Origin: SZUA-442 sp963753185
Lineage (GTDB): Bacteria; Actinomycetota; Acidimicrobiia; Spongiisociales; UBA5794
Direction of reading: 5' to 3'
DNA length: 64,000 nt
Assembly (NCBI GenBank): GCA_963753185.1
Contig: CAVWBO010000007.1
Coordinates: 2,356,001-2,420,000, forward strand
Below are positions 16,547 through 24,716 of this stretch, in pieces. The notes under the pieces are model-generated. The model searched no databases. It was not told the DNA's origin and saw only the letters and a list, made by a program, of their open reading frames with translations. Each line of letters begins with the position of its first letter. Position 1 is the stretch's first letter. Position numbers and translations under genes: made by a program.

Positions 16547-17397
16547 GATCCCAACCAACTGATGAGGGCGTCGTTGACCTCGCTGGGTCGTTCCTGCTGG
16601 GTCCAGTGGCCGCAGTCCTCGATCACCACGACGTCGAGGCGGGGAGCCCATCGATCGAGGCCCTCAGTCAGGCTGAGGGGAAGGACCGGATCCGCGTCGG
16701 CGGCGATGAGGAGGCACGGTTGGTCGATCACAGCATTCCGGGCGTAGGCAAGGGCCGCAGCGTTCTCATCGATGTTCCGGTACCAATTGACAGGTCCCGT
16801 GATTCCTCCCGTCGAGAAGGCATCGACGTACACCTCGAACTCCTCGTCGGTGAGGAAGGTCCTGCCCCGTGCGCCGCCGAGGTAGAAGGCGCTCAGCCAA
16901 GACCGGGGATCTCGTGCGAAACCGCGCTCGGCGGCCCCTTCCTCCTGGAACATGAGGACGTACGAGAACCGGTCGGCCAGATTCTCCCTTATGAAGTCCG
17001 TCGTCGGGAAACCCCAGCACGCTCCCCGATACGGAACGTTCAGGGACACGATGCGATCGAAGCGAGCAGGATGGAGGATCGCACATGCGTACGCGATGAT
17101 GCTCCCCCAGTCGTGACCCACGACGGTTGCGCTGTCGATGTCCAACCGGTCGAGGACCCCGACGACGTCACCGGTCAGCTTGGTGAGCGTGTAGTCCGAC
17201 ACCGCCTCTGGCACCGCCGAGGAGCCACAGCCGCGCTGGTCGATCGCGACCACCCGGTATCCGGCTTCGACGAGGGCGGGGATCTGATGGCGCCACGAGT
17301 ACGCGATCTCGGGAAACCCGTGGAGCAGCACGACGACCGGTCCCTCCCCGCGGTCATCGACAGCGAGTTCCGTGCCGTTCACCTCGAGTCGTTCCAT
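16543..17397 (-). CDS. Alpha/beta hydrolase, epoxide-hydrolase-like
   Basis: A 284-residue alpha/beta hydrolase. The oxyanion motif LLHGFPEIAYSWRHQ (24-38) and the nucleophile elbow GHDWGS (D96) are visible, as is a catalytic histidine in EDCGHWTQQERP (H264). Aspartate as nucleophile plus the HGFPE motif and a tyrosine-bearing cap points to soluble epoxide hydrolases or the related haloalkane dehalogenases. The ATG at 17397 was chosen because MERLEVNGTELAV begins the conserved fold. It is the first gene of a plsC/NYN operon. Confidence 0.85.
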   Translation of the reverse strand: MERLEVNGTELAVDDRGEGPVVVLLHGFPEIAYSWRHQIPALVEAGYRVVAIDQRGCGSSAVPEAVSDYTLTKLTGDVVGVLDRLDIDSATVVGHDWGSIIAYACAILHPARFDRIVSLNVPYRGACWGFPTTDFIRENLADRFSYVLMFQEEGAAERGFARDPRSWLSAFYLGGARGRTFLTDEEFEVYVDAFSTGGITGPVNWYRNIDENAAALAYARNAVIDQPCLLIAADADPVLPLSLTEGLDRWAPRLDVVVIEDCGHWTQQERPSEVNDALISWLGS

Positions 17398-17520
17398 GCC
17401 GTCTCCTCCCAACGACCACAGCCTACGGTCCGTCCAGGATCGACGTTCCCTGCGGAAACCAGTGCTCACCTTCCCCGAGGACGTGCACGGAACCGCTCGA
17501 CGTGCGCACGCCGAACGAGG

Positions 17521-17556
17521 ACCGCCCCGCATCGAGGGGGAGCGATGCGGGGCGGT
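17521..17556. terminator. GC-rich hairpin, terminator-like
   Basis: ACCGCCCCGCATCG and CGATGCGGGGCGGT pair perfectly (14 bp) around an eight-base loop. It lies between the 18.0-18.6 kb gene and the epoxide-hydrolase gene, both on the minus strand. No T tract follows on either strand, so termination is plausible but not shown. Confidence 0.5.
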
Positions 17557-17930
17557 CGGGACGACCGACCGGCGGGCGTACCCGCTGATCGATCGTCGAA
17601 CCTGCCGATCGGGGCTCGGACGCGAGGTTCGCGAGCCAATTCCGATCGACGGAAACCGATGGACCAGGTGCCTTGTGAAGAAGCTCACAAGAGGTCTCGC
17701 AGGAGGATCGATCCGGTTTCCGGGATCCGCATGACACCGAGGTCGGTCCTCGGTCCGCCCTGCGAGCGACCGGAACCGTAAGGGAGGAGTTCATGTAGCG
17801 ACACCGATTCCATCAGCGTCGTGGCGGTCTGATCGCTGTTGGTTGCCACGCTGGGCAAGATGCCCGCTAGGGCAGAAAGGGGATGATGATGTCTCCAACG
17901 CCGGGCGTGAGTCGGTGACCTACGGCCCTC

Positions 17931-17996
17931 TCTGCGTCGCTTCGCTCCGCGTCTCTCCCGCGGGGAGACAGGAAGGGGTCTGCGTCGCTTCGCTCC
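17931..17996. repeat. Direct repeat, 18 bases, two copies
   Basis: TCTGCGTCGCTTCGCTCC occurs at 17931-17948 and again at 17979-17996. The core CGCTTCGCTC recurs inverted (GAGCGAAGCG) at about 45537 and 45686 in the other large intergenic region, so this looks like a dispersed intergenic repeat family. Confidence 0.7.
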
Positions 17997-18006
17997 AAGA
18001 AGGGTG

Positions 18007-18606
18007 TCACCCCATGGTGATCGACGGGGCATGGTCTGCGGACGGTGAGTCGACGAGGACGGCTGCAAGCTCGGTCGTCGGATCCTCGAGTGCGACGTGC
18101 GGGACCACATCCCCGTGGTGAACGACCACCAGTGCGAGGTGGATGCCGTCGGTGACCGCTCGCCCACCAACGGGGCCGATCGCGAGATCGAAGCGCGACG
18201 TCACCTCGTCATCCGAGAACCCGGTTCCCGGGACGATCCACATCCGGTCACGTGGGGATGCGTAGCCACCGGACCGTCGGTCCGCCTCCGTCGCCGACAT
18301 CCCGAGCATCCCGGCGATCTCATCGATAGCGGAGCCCGCGATCACGCCGACGTCAAGCAAGGGCGCGAGCAGGACACTGACGTTCACGGCGATCGTCGTT
18401 GCTGCGTGATCGTCGCCGACGACGACAACGGTTACGGCACGCCCCGGTGACGTCCAGGTGACCTCCTGGACGAGCCGGAACACGTGGCGAGCGATGTTCT
18501 TGAAGCACCTCGAACGTTCGCCATCGGGGTCTGCTTCCACCACGAGGGGGTCGATGTCGGCAGGAATGGTGAGGACGGCGCCTGCAATCGGGATCTCCAT
18601 TGCCAT
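18007..18606 (-). CDS. Hypothetical protein, 199 residues
   Basis: Not recognised. The protein is soluble with long hydrophobic beta-like stretches (TVVVVGDDHAATTIAVNVSV, HLALVVVHHGDVVPHVALED) and no catalytic motif I can name. Codon use matches the neighbours and the frame is long. The ATG at 18606 has a second in-frame ATG six bases downstream. It is divergent from the hydrogenase operon with about 160 bases between, but nothing ties it to hydrogenase function. Confidence 0.65.
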   Translation of the reverse strand: MAMEIPIAGAVLTIPADIDPLVVEADPDGERSRCFKNIARHVFRLVQEVTWTSPGRAVTVVVVGDDHAATTIAVNVSVLLAPLLDVGVIAGSAIDEIAGMLGMSATEADRRSGGYASPRDRMWIVPGTGFSDDEVTSRFDLAIGPVGGRAVTDGIHLALVVVHHGDVVPHVALEDPTTELAAVLVDSPSADHAPSITMG

Positions 18607-18769
18607 GGCTCGATGGTACGCGTCGAGGACACCGACGAATCACAAACACCATTCCCAGGAGGCACACAAACCCTTAGACTATGAGTAAGGATTTATCCAG
18701 AGGGTGCCGACTCCGGCAACGCAGCGATCCATCGCTGAGCGCGGCCGGTCGGCCCGGGACGGAGTTGTC

Positions 18770-19885
18770 ATGCCAACACGGGTGGTCGGTACGGGCGGAT
18801 TCGACGCACTCATCCCCCATCTCGCCGCAGCCGGGTACACGGTTATCGGCCCGACCGTCCGCGACGGCGTCATCGTGTACGACGAGATCGATCGTGCGAC
18901 CGACCTTCCCATCGGGTGGCGCGACGAGCAGGGACCGGCGTCCTACGGCATCAGCGACGAGGGGGACGACGCCTACTTCTCATTCGTCGTGGGCCCGCGG
19001 ACCCTCAAGCACTATCTCTTTCCGCCCCGCCAGACCCTCCTGACCATCGAGCACGCCGAGACGGGCCTGCGATTCACCTCCGAGGAACCGACGTCGAAGC
19101 GTTACGCGTTCGTTGGCGTGCGACCATGTGAACTCGCTGCCATGGCGATCCAGGACACCGTGTTCCTGGACACGCCGTATGCCGACCCGCACTACGGGGC
19201 ACGACGAGGCGGAGCGTTCACGGTCGCGGTGAACTGCACTGTGGCGGCATCGACCTGCTTCTGTGCGTCCATGGGAACCGGTCCCAGGGCCTTCGAGGGA
19301 TACGACCTCGTCGTCACCGAGGTCGTCGACGGCGACCGTCATGAGTTCGTCATCTCGTCAGGGTCCGATGCAGGTGCAGCGGTTCTCGCCGAGCTCGGAG
19401 GCAGGGATGCCACACACGACGACGAGGATCGAGTGGCGGAGATCGCTGCGACCACTTCCGCACAGCTCCAGCGTTCGATGGATCCCGAGGTCGCACGAGA
19501 TCTCCTTGCGGAATCCTTCGACGACGACCTCTGGGACGCGGTTGCGGAGCGATGCTTGAGCTGTACGAACTGCACGCTCGTTTGCCCGACCTGTTTCTGC
19601 AACACCATCGAGGACTCGACGGACCTCCTGGGGACGGCAAGTCGCGAGCGTCGCTGGGACTCGTGCTTCAACCGCGAGTTCACCTACCTCCATGGCCACG
19701 CGGTCCGTTCGTCGACCAAGTCGCGATACCGGCAGTGGATGACGCACAAGCTCTCCTACTGGTACGACCAGTTCGGCTCCTCCGGCTGCGTCGGGTGCGG
19801 ACGGTGCATCACCTGGTGCCCCGCCGCCATCGACATCACCGAGGAAGTGGCCAAGCTCATCGCAGGTCAGGAGGTGACGGTATGA
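18770..19885 (+). CDS. hydB: Group 3b [NiFe]-hydrogenase beta subunit (4Fe-4S dicluster)
   Basis: A 371-residue iron-sulfur protein of the anaerobic-sulfite-reductase-A/HydB type. Cysteine clusters are CLSCTNCTLVCPTCFC (about 260) and CVGCGRCITWCP near the C-terminus, each suited to a 4Fe-4S cluster. Other conserved cysteines are in GVRPCEL and TCFCASMG. In soluble group 3b enzymes this subunit carries electrons between the small subunit and the flavin subunit. ATG 18770 is preceded by GGACGGAG and preferred over upstream GTG 18704. It is the first gene of the operon. Confidence 0.9.
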   Translation: MPTRVVGTGGFDALIPHLAAAGYTVIGPTVRDGVIVYDEIDRATDLPIGWRDEQGPASYGISDEGDDAYFSFVVGPRTLKHYLFPPRQTLLTIEHAETGLRFTSEEPTSKRYAFVGVRPCELAAMAIQDTVFLDTPYADPHYGARRGGAFTVAVNCTVAASTCFCASMGTGPRAFEGYDLVVTEVVDGDRHEFVISSGSDAGAAVLAELGGRDATHDDEDRVAEIAATTSAQLQRSMDPEVARDLLAESFDDDLWDAVAERCLSCTNCTLVCPTCFCNTIEDSTDLLGTASRERRWDSCFNREFTYLHGHAVRSSTKSRYRQWMTHKLSYWYDQFGSSGCVGCGRCITWCPAAIDITEEVAKLIAGQEVTV

Positions 19886-20337
19886 CCCTCGCATCCTTGC
19901 GCTCATCGAGCCCGTGGCTGGCGTCCCTCGACGACCGCTGTATCTCCCTCCTCGACCCGCTCGGGAAGGAGGAGACCTTCTCGAAAGGGGATATCCTCTT
20001 CCGCGCCGACGGCATCGCTGACCGCTTCTACGTCGTTGCTTCGGGCACCGTCGCACTCCTCCTCGCAGGTCCCTCGCGCCCGCCCGTGACCATCCAGACG
20101 GTGGGTCGCGGTGGCCTCCTCGGGCTGAGCTGGCGCCTCGCACCTCACCGATGGCAGTGGACCGCAAAGGCCATCGAGGACGTGGAGGCACTTCGGTTCA
20201 ACGCGCTCGACGTTCGAACGATGTGCAAGGAACACCCCGAACTCGATGACGTGCTTCTCGAGGTCGTCGCCCAGGAGGCTGCCCGGCGACTCCAGAACGT
20301 TCGGATGCAGCTCCTCGACCTGTACGGAAGGACGTGA
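19882..20337 (+). CDS. Cyclic-nucleotide-binding-domain protein in hydrogenase operon
   Basis: A 151-residue single-domain protein of the Crp-type cyclic-nucleotide-binding fold: FSKGDILFRADGIADRFYVVASGTVALL, then GRGGLLGLSW in the phosphate-binding-cassette position, ending with the long C-helix (PELDDVLLEVVAQEAARRL). It lacks the DNA-binding HTH of Crp/FNR. Its start overlaps hydB by four bases (ATGA) and its stop is one base before hydG. Such a small domain may sense a nucleotide or structurally support the enzyme; both ideas are inference. Confidence 0.85.
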   Translation: MTLASLRSSSPWLASLDDRCISLLDPLGKEETFSKGDILFRADGIADRFYVVASGTVALLLAGPSRPPVTIQTVGRGGLLGLSWRLAPHRWQWTAKAIEDVEALRFNALDVRTMCKEHPELDDVLLEVVAQEAARRLQNVRMQLLDLYGRT

Positions 20338-20338
20338 C

Positions 20339-21202
20339 ATGACGACCGTGATGGAACCGCGAGTGCCGGCGGTGGGAGCCGACCCCATGTTCCTGCGTCC
20401 CTTCAGGGTCTTTGCGACCCGTCGTGACACGGTTGACACGGTGACCCTCGAACTCGTCGCTGCCGACGGGGGCGCTCCCCTCGTCTTCAGGCCGGGCCAG
20501 TTCACGATGATGTACATCTACGGCGTCGGAGAGGTCCCGATCTCGATCGCAGGCAACCCTTCTACACCCGAGACCCTCATTCACACCGTCCGCGCCGTGG
20601 GAGCCGTCACGAACGCCATCTGTGCGCTCGAACGCGGGGACACGATCGGGATCCGCGGACCGTACGGGACACACTGGCCCATCGAGGATGCGACGGATCG
20701 CGACGTGATCATCGTCGCAGGCGGCATCGGAATCGCACCGGTTCGTCCGGTGATCCACCATCTCATGACGTATCGCCCCGATTACCGATCCGTGTCCATC
20801 GTGTACGGCTCGCGGTCGCCCGCCGACCTCCTCTACACCGAGGACATCCACCGCTGGCGGTCGCGATTCGACACCAACGTACAGGTCACGGTCGACAGGG
20901 CTGATGACTCGTGGCTCGGCGATGTCGGCGTCGTGACCCCCATGATCGACCGGCTTTCCTACGAACCAGGCGCCACGACAGCGATCGTGTGCGGTCCCGA
21001 GATCATGATGCGCATCGTCGCCAGGGAGCTCGTGAACCGCGGTGTCACCGCCGACCAGATATGGGTCAGCCTCGAGCGGAACCTCAAGTGCGGGCTCGGC
21101 TACTGCGGGCACTGCCAGATCGGTCCGGCTTTCGTCTGCAGGAACGGCCCCGTCGTGAGCTTCGAGAGCGTCTCGACCCGGTTGGGAATGGAGGAGCTGT
21201 GA
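20339..21202 (+). CDS. hydG: Group 3b [NiFe]-hydrogenase gamma subunit (FAD/NAD(P)-binding)
   Basis: A 287-residue ferredoxin-NADP-reductase-like flavoprotein. It has an FAD-binding barrel with FRPGQFTMMYIYGVGEVPIS, an NAD(P)-binding half with VIIVAGGIGIAPVRPVI and AIVCGPEIMMRI, and a C-terminal 2Fe-2S motif, LKCGLGYCGHCQIG, with the further cysteine in FVCRNGP. This subunit passes electrons to or from NAD(P). ATG 20339 follows the previous stop by one base, and the end overlaps hydD by four bases (GTGA). Confidence 0.92.
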   Translation: MTTVMEPRVPAVGADPMFLRPFRVFATRRDTVDTVTLELVAADGGAPLVFRPGQFTMMYIYGVGEVPISIAGNPSTPETLIHTVRAVGAVTNAICALERGDTIGIRGPYGTHWPIEDATDRDVIIVAGGIGIAPVRPVIHHLMTYRPDYRSVSIVYGSRSPADLLYTEDIHRWRSRFDTNVQVTVDRADDSWLGDVGVVTPMIDRLSYEPGATTAIVCGPEIMMRIVARELVNRGVTADQIWVSLERNLKCGLGYCGHCQIGPAFVCRNGPVVSFESVSTRLGMEEL

Positions 21203-21984
21203 CCACCACTGCGGTCCGCAAGCCCACGGTTGCGGTATGGAAGTTCGCATCCTGTGATGGATGCCAACTGACGCTCCTCGACTGCGAGGACGAATTCCTG
21301 TCGATCGTCGGCGCGATCGACATCGCGTACTTCCCTGAGGCGACCAGGGCCCAGCGCGACGGACCGTACGACCTATCCATCGTCGAAGGTTCGATCACGA
21401 CTCGCCACGACGCCGAGCGGATCCACGACATCCGCGCCGCGTCGAAGACGCTGATCACCATCGGCGCCTGCGCAACCGCGGGCGGCATCCAAGCGCTCAA
21501 GAACTGGGCGGACGTCGATGAGTTCACCTCGATCGTGTACGCCCATCCCGAGTACATCTCCTCCCTCGCGACGTCGACGCCGATCTCCGACCATGTCGAG
21601 GTCGACTTCGAGCTGCGCGGTTGCCCCATCTCGAAGCACCAGCTCATCGAGGTGATCGACGCGTTCGTCCACGGGCGCAAACCCGCCACGCCCGCACACA
21701 CGGTGTGCGTCGAATGCAAGTTGCGGGGCGTGACCTGCGTCATGGTCGCGCACGGCACCCCGTGCATGGGCCCGATCACGCATGCGGGATGCGGGGCTCT
21801 CTGCCCTGCATTCAACCGCGGCTGCTACGGGTGTTTCGGCCCGTCCGAATCCCCGAACGTGGACGCGCTGCGTGATGCGTGGCACGCGATCGGTGTCGAC
21901 GATCCGCACCTCGTTCGTGCCCTGCGGACGTTCAACGCATACGCGCCTGCCTTCAAGGAAGCGAGTGACAGCTATGACCGGTAG
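21199..21984 (+). CDS. hydD: Group 3b [NiFe]-hydrogenase small (delta) subunit
   Basis: A 261-residue small subunit holding the electron-relay clusters. The proximal-cluster motif is KFASCDGCQLTLLDCE (near residue 17), followed by TIGACATAGGIQAL, ELRGCPISKHQL and a C-terminal cysteine-rich stretch (CKLRGVTCVMV, CGALCPAFNRGCYGCFG). This fits group 3 small subunits without a Tat signal, so the enzyme is cytoplasmic. It starts at GTG 21199 within the hydG stop and its end overlaps the large-subunit start by 11 bases. Confidence 0.92.
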   Translation: MTTTAVRKPTVAVWKFASCDGCQLTLLDCEDEFLSIVGAIDIAYFPEATRAQRDGPYDLSIVEGSITTRHDAERIHDIRAASKTLITIGACATAGGIQALKNWADVDEFTSIVYAHPEYISSLATSTPISDHVEVDFELRGCPISKHQLIEVIDAFVHGRKPATPAHTVCVECKLRGVTCVMVAHGTPCMGPITHAGCGALCPAFNRGCYGCFGPSESPNVDALRDAWHAIGVDDPHLVRALRTFNAYAPAFKEASDSYDR

Positions 21985-23291
21985 GACCCGCGAGATCAAC
22001 GTCGACTATCTCGCTCGTGTCGAGGGCGAGGGCGCGATGTACCTCAAGCTCGATGGCGACCAGGTCAAGGACGTCCGGTTCAACATCTTCGAACCGCCGC
22101 GCTTCTACGAGGCGTTCCTGCGGGGGAGGGCCTTCACCGAGGCACCCGACATCACGGCGCGCATCTGCGGCATCTGCCCTGTTGCGTACCAGACGAGTTC
22201 GGTGAACGCCATGGAACAGGCTGCGGGGGTCACGGTCGACCCCGCCATTCGTGAACTGCGGCGGCTCCTGTACTTCGGGGAGTGGATCGAGAGCCACACC
22301 CTCCACGTCTTCATGCTCCACGCTCCCGACTTCCTCGGATACCCGAGCGCCATCGAGATGGCTGCCGACATGCCTGATGTCGTCACGAACGCGCTGCGGC
22401 TCAAGAAGCTCGGCAACGACATCATGACCGTGGTCGGAGGGCGCGAGATCCACCCGATCAACGTCCGAGTCGGAGGGCTTCTATCGGGCTCCGACGAAGG
22501 CCGAGCTGTCCGCGCTCGTCGACGAGTTGGTTTGGGCGAGGGACACGGCGTCCGCAGCGGTCGATCTCGTCGCGGGATTCGACTTCCCCGACTTCACCAT
22601 GGCCTATGAGTTCGTGGCCCTCCGCCATCCCGATGAGTATGCGATCGTCGATGGCCGGATCGTATCGTCCGCCGGGCTCGACATCGATGTCACCGAGTGG
22701 CGCGACCACTTCGAGGAGATCCACGTCGAGTGGTCGAACGCACTCCACTCCAGGATCAAGGGACGGGGCCGCTACTACCTGGGTCCGATGGCGAGATTCG
22801 CCATCAACGGGGACAAGTTGACGCCACACGCCAAGGCAGCTGCTGAGAGGGTCGGTGTGCGACCGGGCGAGTCGAATCCCTTCAAGAGCATCATCGTGAG
22901 GGCGATCGAGATCGTGCTGTCCTGTGAGGAGGCACTGGCGATCATCGATCGATACCAGCGGCCGGAGCCATCCTTCGTCGAGGTGTCCCCGCACGGACGC
23001 GTCGGCTGTGGAGCGAGCGAGGCGCCGAGGGGGCTCCTGTTCCATCGATACGTCGTGGACTACGACGGCCTCATCACCGACGCCCAGATCGTGCCGCCCA
23101 CGTCCCAGAACCAGGCACAGATCGAGGAGGACCTCAGGCAGTTCGTGCCGGGACGCACCCACCTCGACGACGAGACGCTCCAGTGGCAGCTCGAACAGGC
23201 GATCCGCAACTACGACCCCTGCATCTCGTGTGCCACCCACTTCCTCGACCTGACCGTGGAACGAACGGGAGGTGTGCGACGAGACGGCTGA
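21974..23291 (+). pseudogene. hydA: Group 3b [NiFe]-hydrogenase large (alpha) subunit, interrupted by a +1 frameshift
   Basis: The catalytic subunit, about 438 residues if read through. The first frame gives the N-terminal nickel motif RICGICPVAYQ and runs to about 22477. There one extra G in GGAGGGCTTC moves the continuation to the next frame, which goes on with GFYRAPTKAELS and ends with the C-terminal nickel motif DPCISCATHF. All four nickel-binding cysteines are present across the two halves, and both halves are well conserved. This looks more like an indel error or very recent lesion than old decay. The neighbouring HypA-like gene has similar damage. Confidence 0.88.
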
Positions 23292-23761
23292 TCGGCATCG
23301 GGAACCCCGATCGCGGCGATGACGCCGCGGGATGGGAGGTGGCCGCACGGGTGACATCGTGGTCGGTGGATCGACGCATGGCGGGTTCGTTCGACCTCGT
23401 CAACTCGTGGACCGACGAGGACGAGGTCGTCATCGTCGACGCCATGCACTCCGGTGAGGTCCCGGGAACCGTCCTGAGGTTCGACATGCACACCGAGAGG
23501 GTGCCTTCGTGCATGTTCTCGTCGACTCACTCGTTCGGCCCGATGGAGATCGCCGAGCTGGCACGCTCGCTGGATCGCCTCCCGCGATCGCTGGTGGTCA
23601 TCGGGATCGAAGTAGGAACAACCGAGCACGGCGCTGAGATGTCGCCTGCGGTCGCCGAGGCCGTCGTAGGACTGGCGTGGGAGTTGGAACATGCACGAAG
23701 CGATGCTGATACGGGATCTGCTCTCTCAGATCGACACGATCGCACGCGAAGAGCGGGCTGA
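23228..23761 (+). CDS. Hydrogenase maturation protease (HycI/HyaD family)
   Basis: An endopeptidase that trims the C-terminus of the large subunit after nickel insertion. The key motif is IGIGNPDRGDDAAGWEVA, with the conserved aspartate pair, followed by VIVDAMHSGEVPGTV and HSFGPMEIAELARSL. The start is unclear: GTG 23228 is the nearest in-frame start and overlaps the hydA end by 64 bases, while the conserved core begins at about 23288. Another single-base error at this junction would also explain the missing start. The gene overlaps the HypA-like gene by 71 bases in another frame. Confidence 0.8.
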   Translation: MCHPLPRPDRGTNGRCATRRLIGIGNPDRGDDAAGWEVAARVTSWSVDRRMAGSFDLVNSWTDEDEVVIVDAMHSGEVPGTVLRFDMHTERVPSCMFSSTHSFGPMEIAELARSLDRLPRSLVVIGIEVGTTEHGAEMSPAVAEAVVGLAWELEHARSDADTGSALSDRHDRTRRAG

Positions 23762-23977
23762 CCGGGTCGAGCGCATCCGGATCGAGATCGGAGCGCTGAG
23801 CCACGTCACACCGGAATCGCTTCGCGGCGCAGTTCGAACTCCATGCCCACGGCTCGGTCGCCGAGGCGGCCACCTTGGACTTCTCGAGGTCGAACGACCA
23901 AGCGGCCGCCGACTCCCACGACATCCGCCTCGTCTCGCTGACGGTCAGCGACACGGAAGTCGGCGTCAGCGACCTGA
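23691..23977 (+). pseudogene. hypA: HypA-like hydrogenase maturation protein, frameshifted
   Basis: The frame opens with MHEAMLIRDLLSQ, the typical HypA start carrying the nickel-binding histidine, and continues to GALSHVTPE (about 23816). An extra T there would shift the rest into the frame reading RFAAQFELHAHGSVAEAATL and ending VSDTEVGV. A second extra base near 23974 would then meet a TGA at 23975-23977, ten bases before the next ATG. With both corrected, the product is about 94 residues. The usual HypA zinc-finger cysteines are absent, a known feature of some actinobacterial HypA-like proteins by my recollection. Confidence 0.65.
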
Positions 23978-23986
23978 GGTATCCGC

Positions 23987-24598
23987 ATGGACCCGACACG
24001 TATCGACGCCGATGTCGAAGCCCGTGTCGACCTCTACTGGATCCCCCTCGGCGCGGGAGGCGCCGGCTTCGTACGGCTCAATGGCCGCATCTACGAGGCC
24101 ATACGGGCACGGGTCGAGCGGAGGACCAGCTTCGACCTCTATCACACGGCGCTCGAGGTGCGCACCGGGGGTGAGCGTTTCACGATCGAGAGCGCATGGC
24201 CAAGCCCGGACCACGACACCGAGTCACGAGGCGTGGAGGTCGAGGGCCCGGTCGGCAGTCCGCGCCTGTCGCGCCTTCGCCCGTTGCGCTACGAGGTGCG
24301 ATGCTGGCGAGACGGAATCATCCCCGACATCGGTGAAGCGATGGCAAGTCCCCGAATCGTGACCGACGACCCTCTCACCACCCAACGTGTCCTCGATCTG
24401 GTGCCGTCGGTGCCGGCACTCGCGTGGGGACGGGATGAGACTGGTACGGGCGACATGTGGAACTCGAACTCGGTGATCTCGTGGCTCCTCACCCGAGCAG
24501 GGATCGCCCTGGACGCCGTCGCACCACCGCCGGGAGGATCGGCACCCGGGTGGAAGGCAGGCATCGCGATCGCCCGCCTCCCCGACACGACCGGTTGA
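23987..24598 (+). CDS. Conserved-looking hypothetical protein at end of hydrogenase operon
   Basis: A 203-residue soluble protein I cannot name. Its pattern, an early histidine in FDLYHTALEVRTGGERF, a central EGPVGSPRLSRLRPLRYEVRCWRDG and a late GTGDMWNSNSVISWLLTRAGI, suggests an enzyme fold resembling papain-like/NlpC-related permuted hydrolases, where H comes before the nucleophile. The expected cysteine is not obvious (MWNSNS), so activity is uncertain. It begins ten bases after the HypA-like stop with a TGAGGT upstream. Its place suggests a link to hydrogenase maturation or use. Confidence 0.7.
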   Translation: MDPTRIDADVEARVDLYWIPLGAGGAGFVRLNGRIYEAIRARVERRTSFDLYHTALEVRTGGERFTIESAWPSPDHDTESRGVEVEGPVGSPRLSRLRPLRYEVRCWRDGIIPDIGEAMASPRIVTDDPLTTQRVLDLVPSVPALAWGRDETGTGDMWNSNSVISWLLTRAGIALDAVAPPPGGSAPGWKAGIAIARLPDTTG

Positions 24599-24716
24599 CC
24601 CCAGCCTGTAGATCGACCCTCGTCGCCACGGTCGAATAATCCGACGCGATTCCCATGGAACTCCGGCACCGATGGTGGGACAATGGAATCGGGTCGTTGG
24701 CCGGAGAGGAGTCTTC

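Larger units (their letters stand above)
17398..18006. other. 609-base intergenic region with hairpin and short repeats
   Basis: No confident gene. The region holds a 14-bp-stem hairpin (17521-17556), two copies of an 18-base direct repeat (17931-17948 and 17979-17996) and a near-perfect inverted repeat, GTCTCTCCCGCGGGGAGAC, between them. On the minus strand an open frame ending at 17685 carries a protein-like stretch of about 57 codons (from a TTG near 17857) with LLPYGSGRSQGG and MRIPETGSILLRDLL. It has normal codon use but no clear start signal, so it could be a small gene or the tail of a decayed one. Confidence 0.45.

Noticed and set aside
17850..18000. Riboswitch upstream of a minus-strand gene
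   Set aside because: The GC hairpins and repeats did not fit any riboswitch consensus I could recall, and no regulated gene starts immediately downstream.
21782..22609. 275-codon frame covering the hydrogenase small/large junction as one gene
   Set aside because: Its first ~190 bases are a shadow of the small subunit; the real large subunit starts at 21974 and changes frame near 22477.
22000..24000. Ancient decay of the hydrogenase operon
   Set aside because: All core motifs and codon use are well kept and the changes are single insertions, which fits assembly error or very recent change better.
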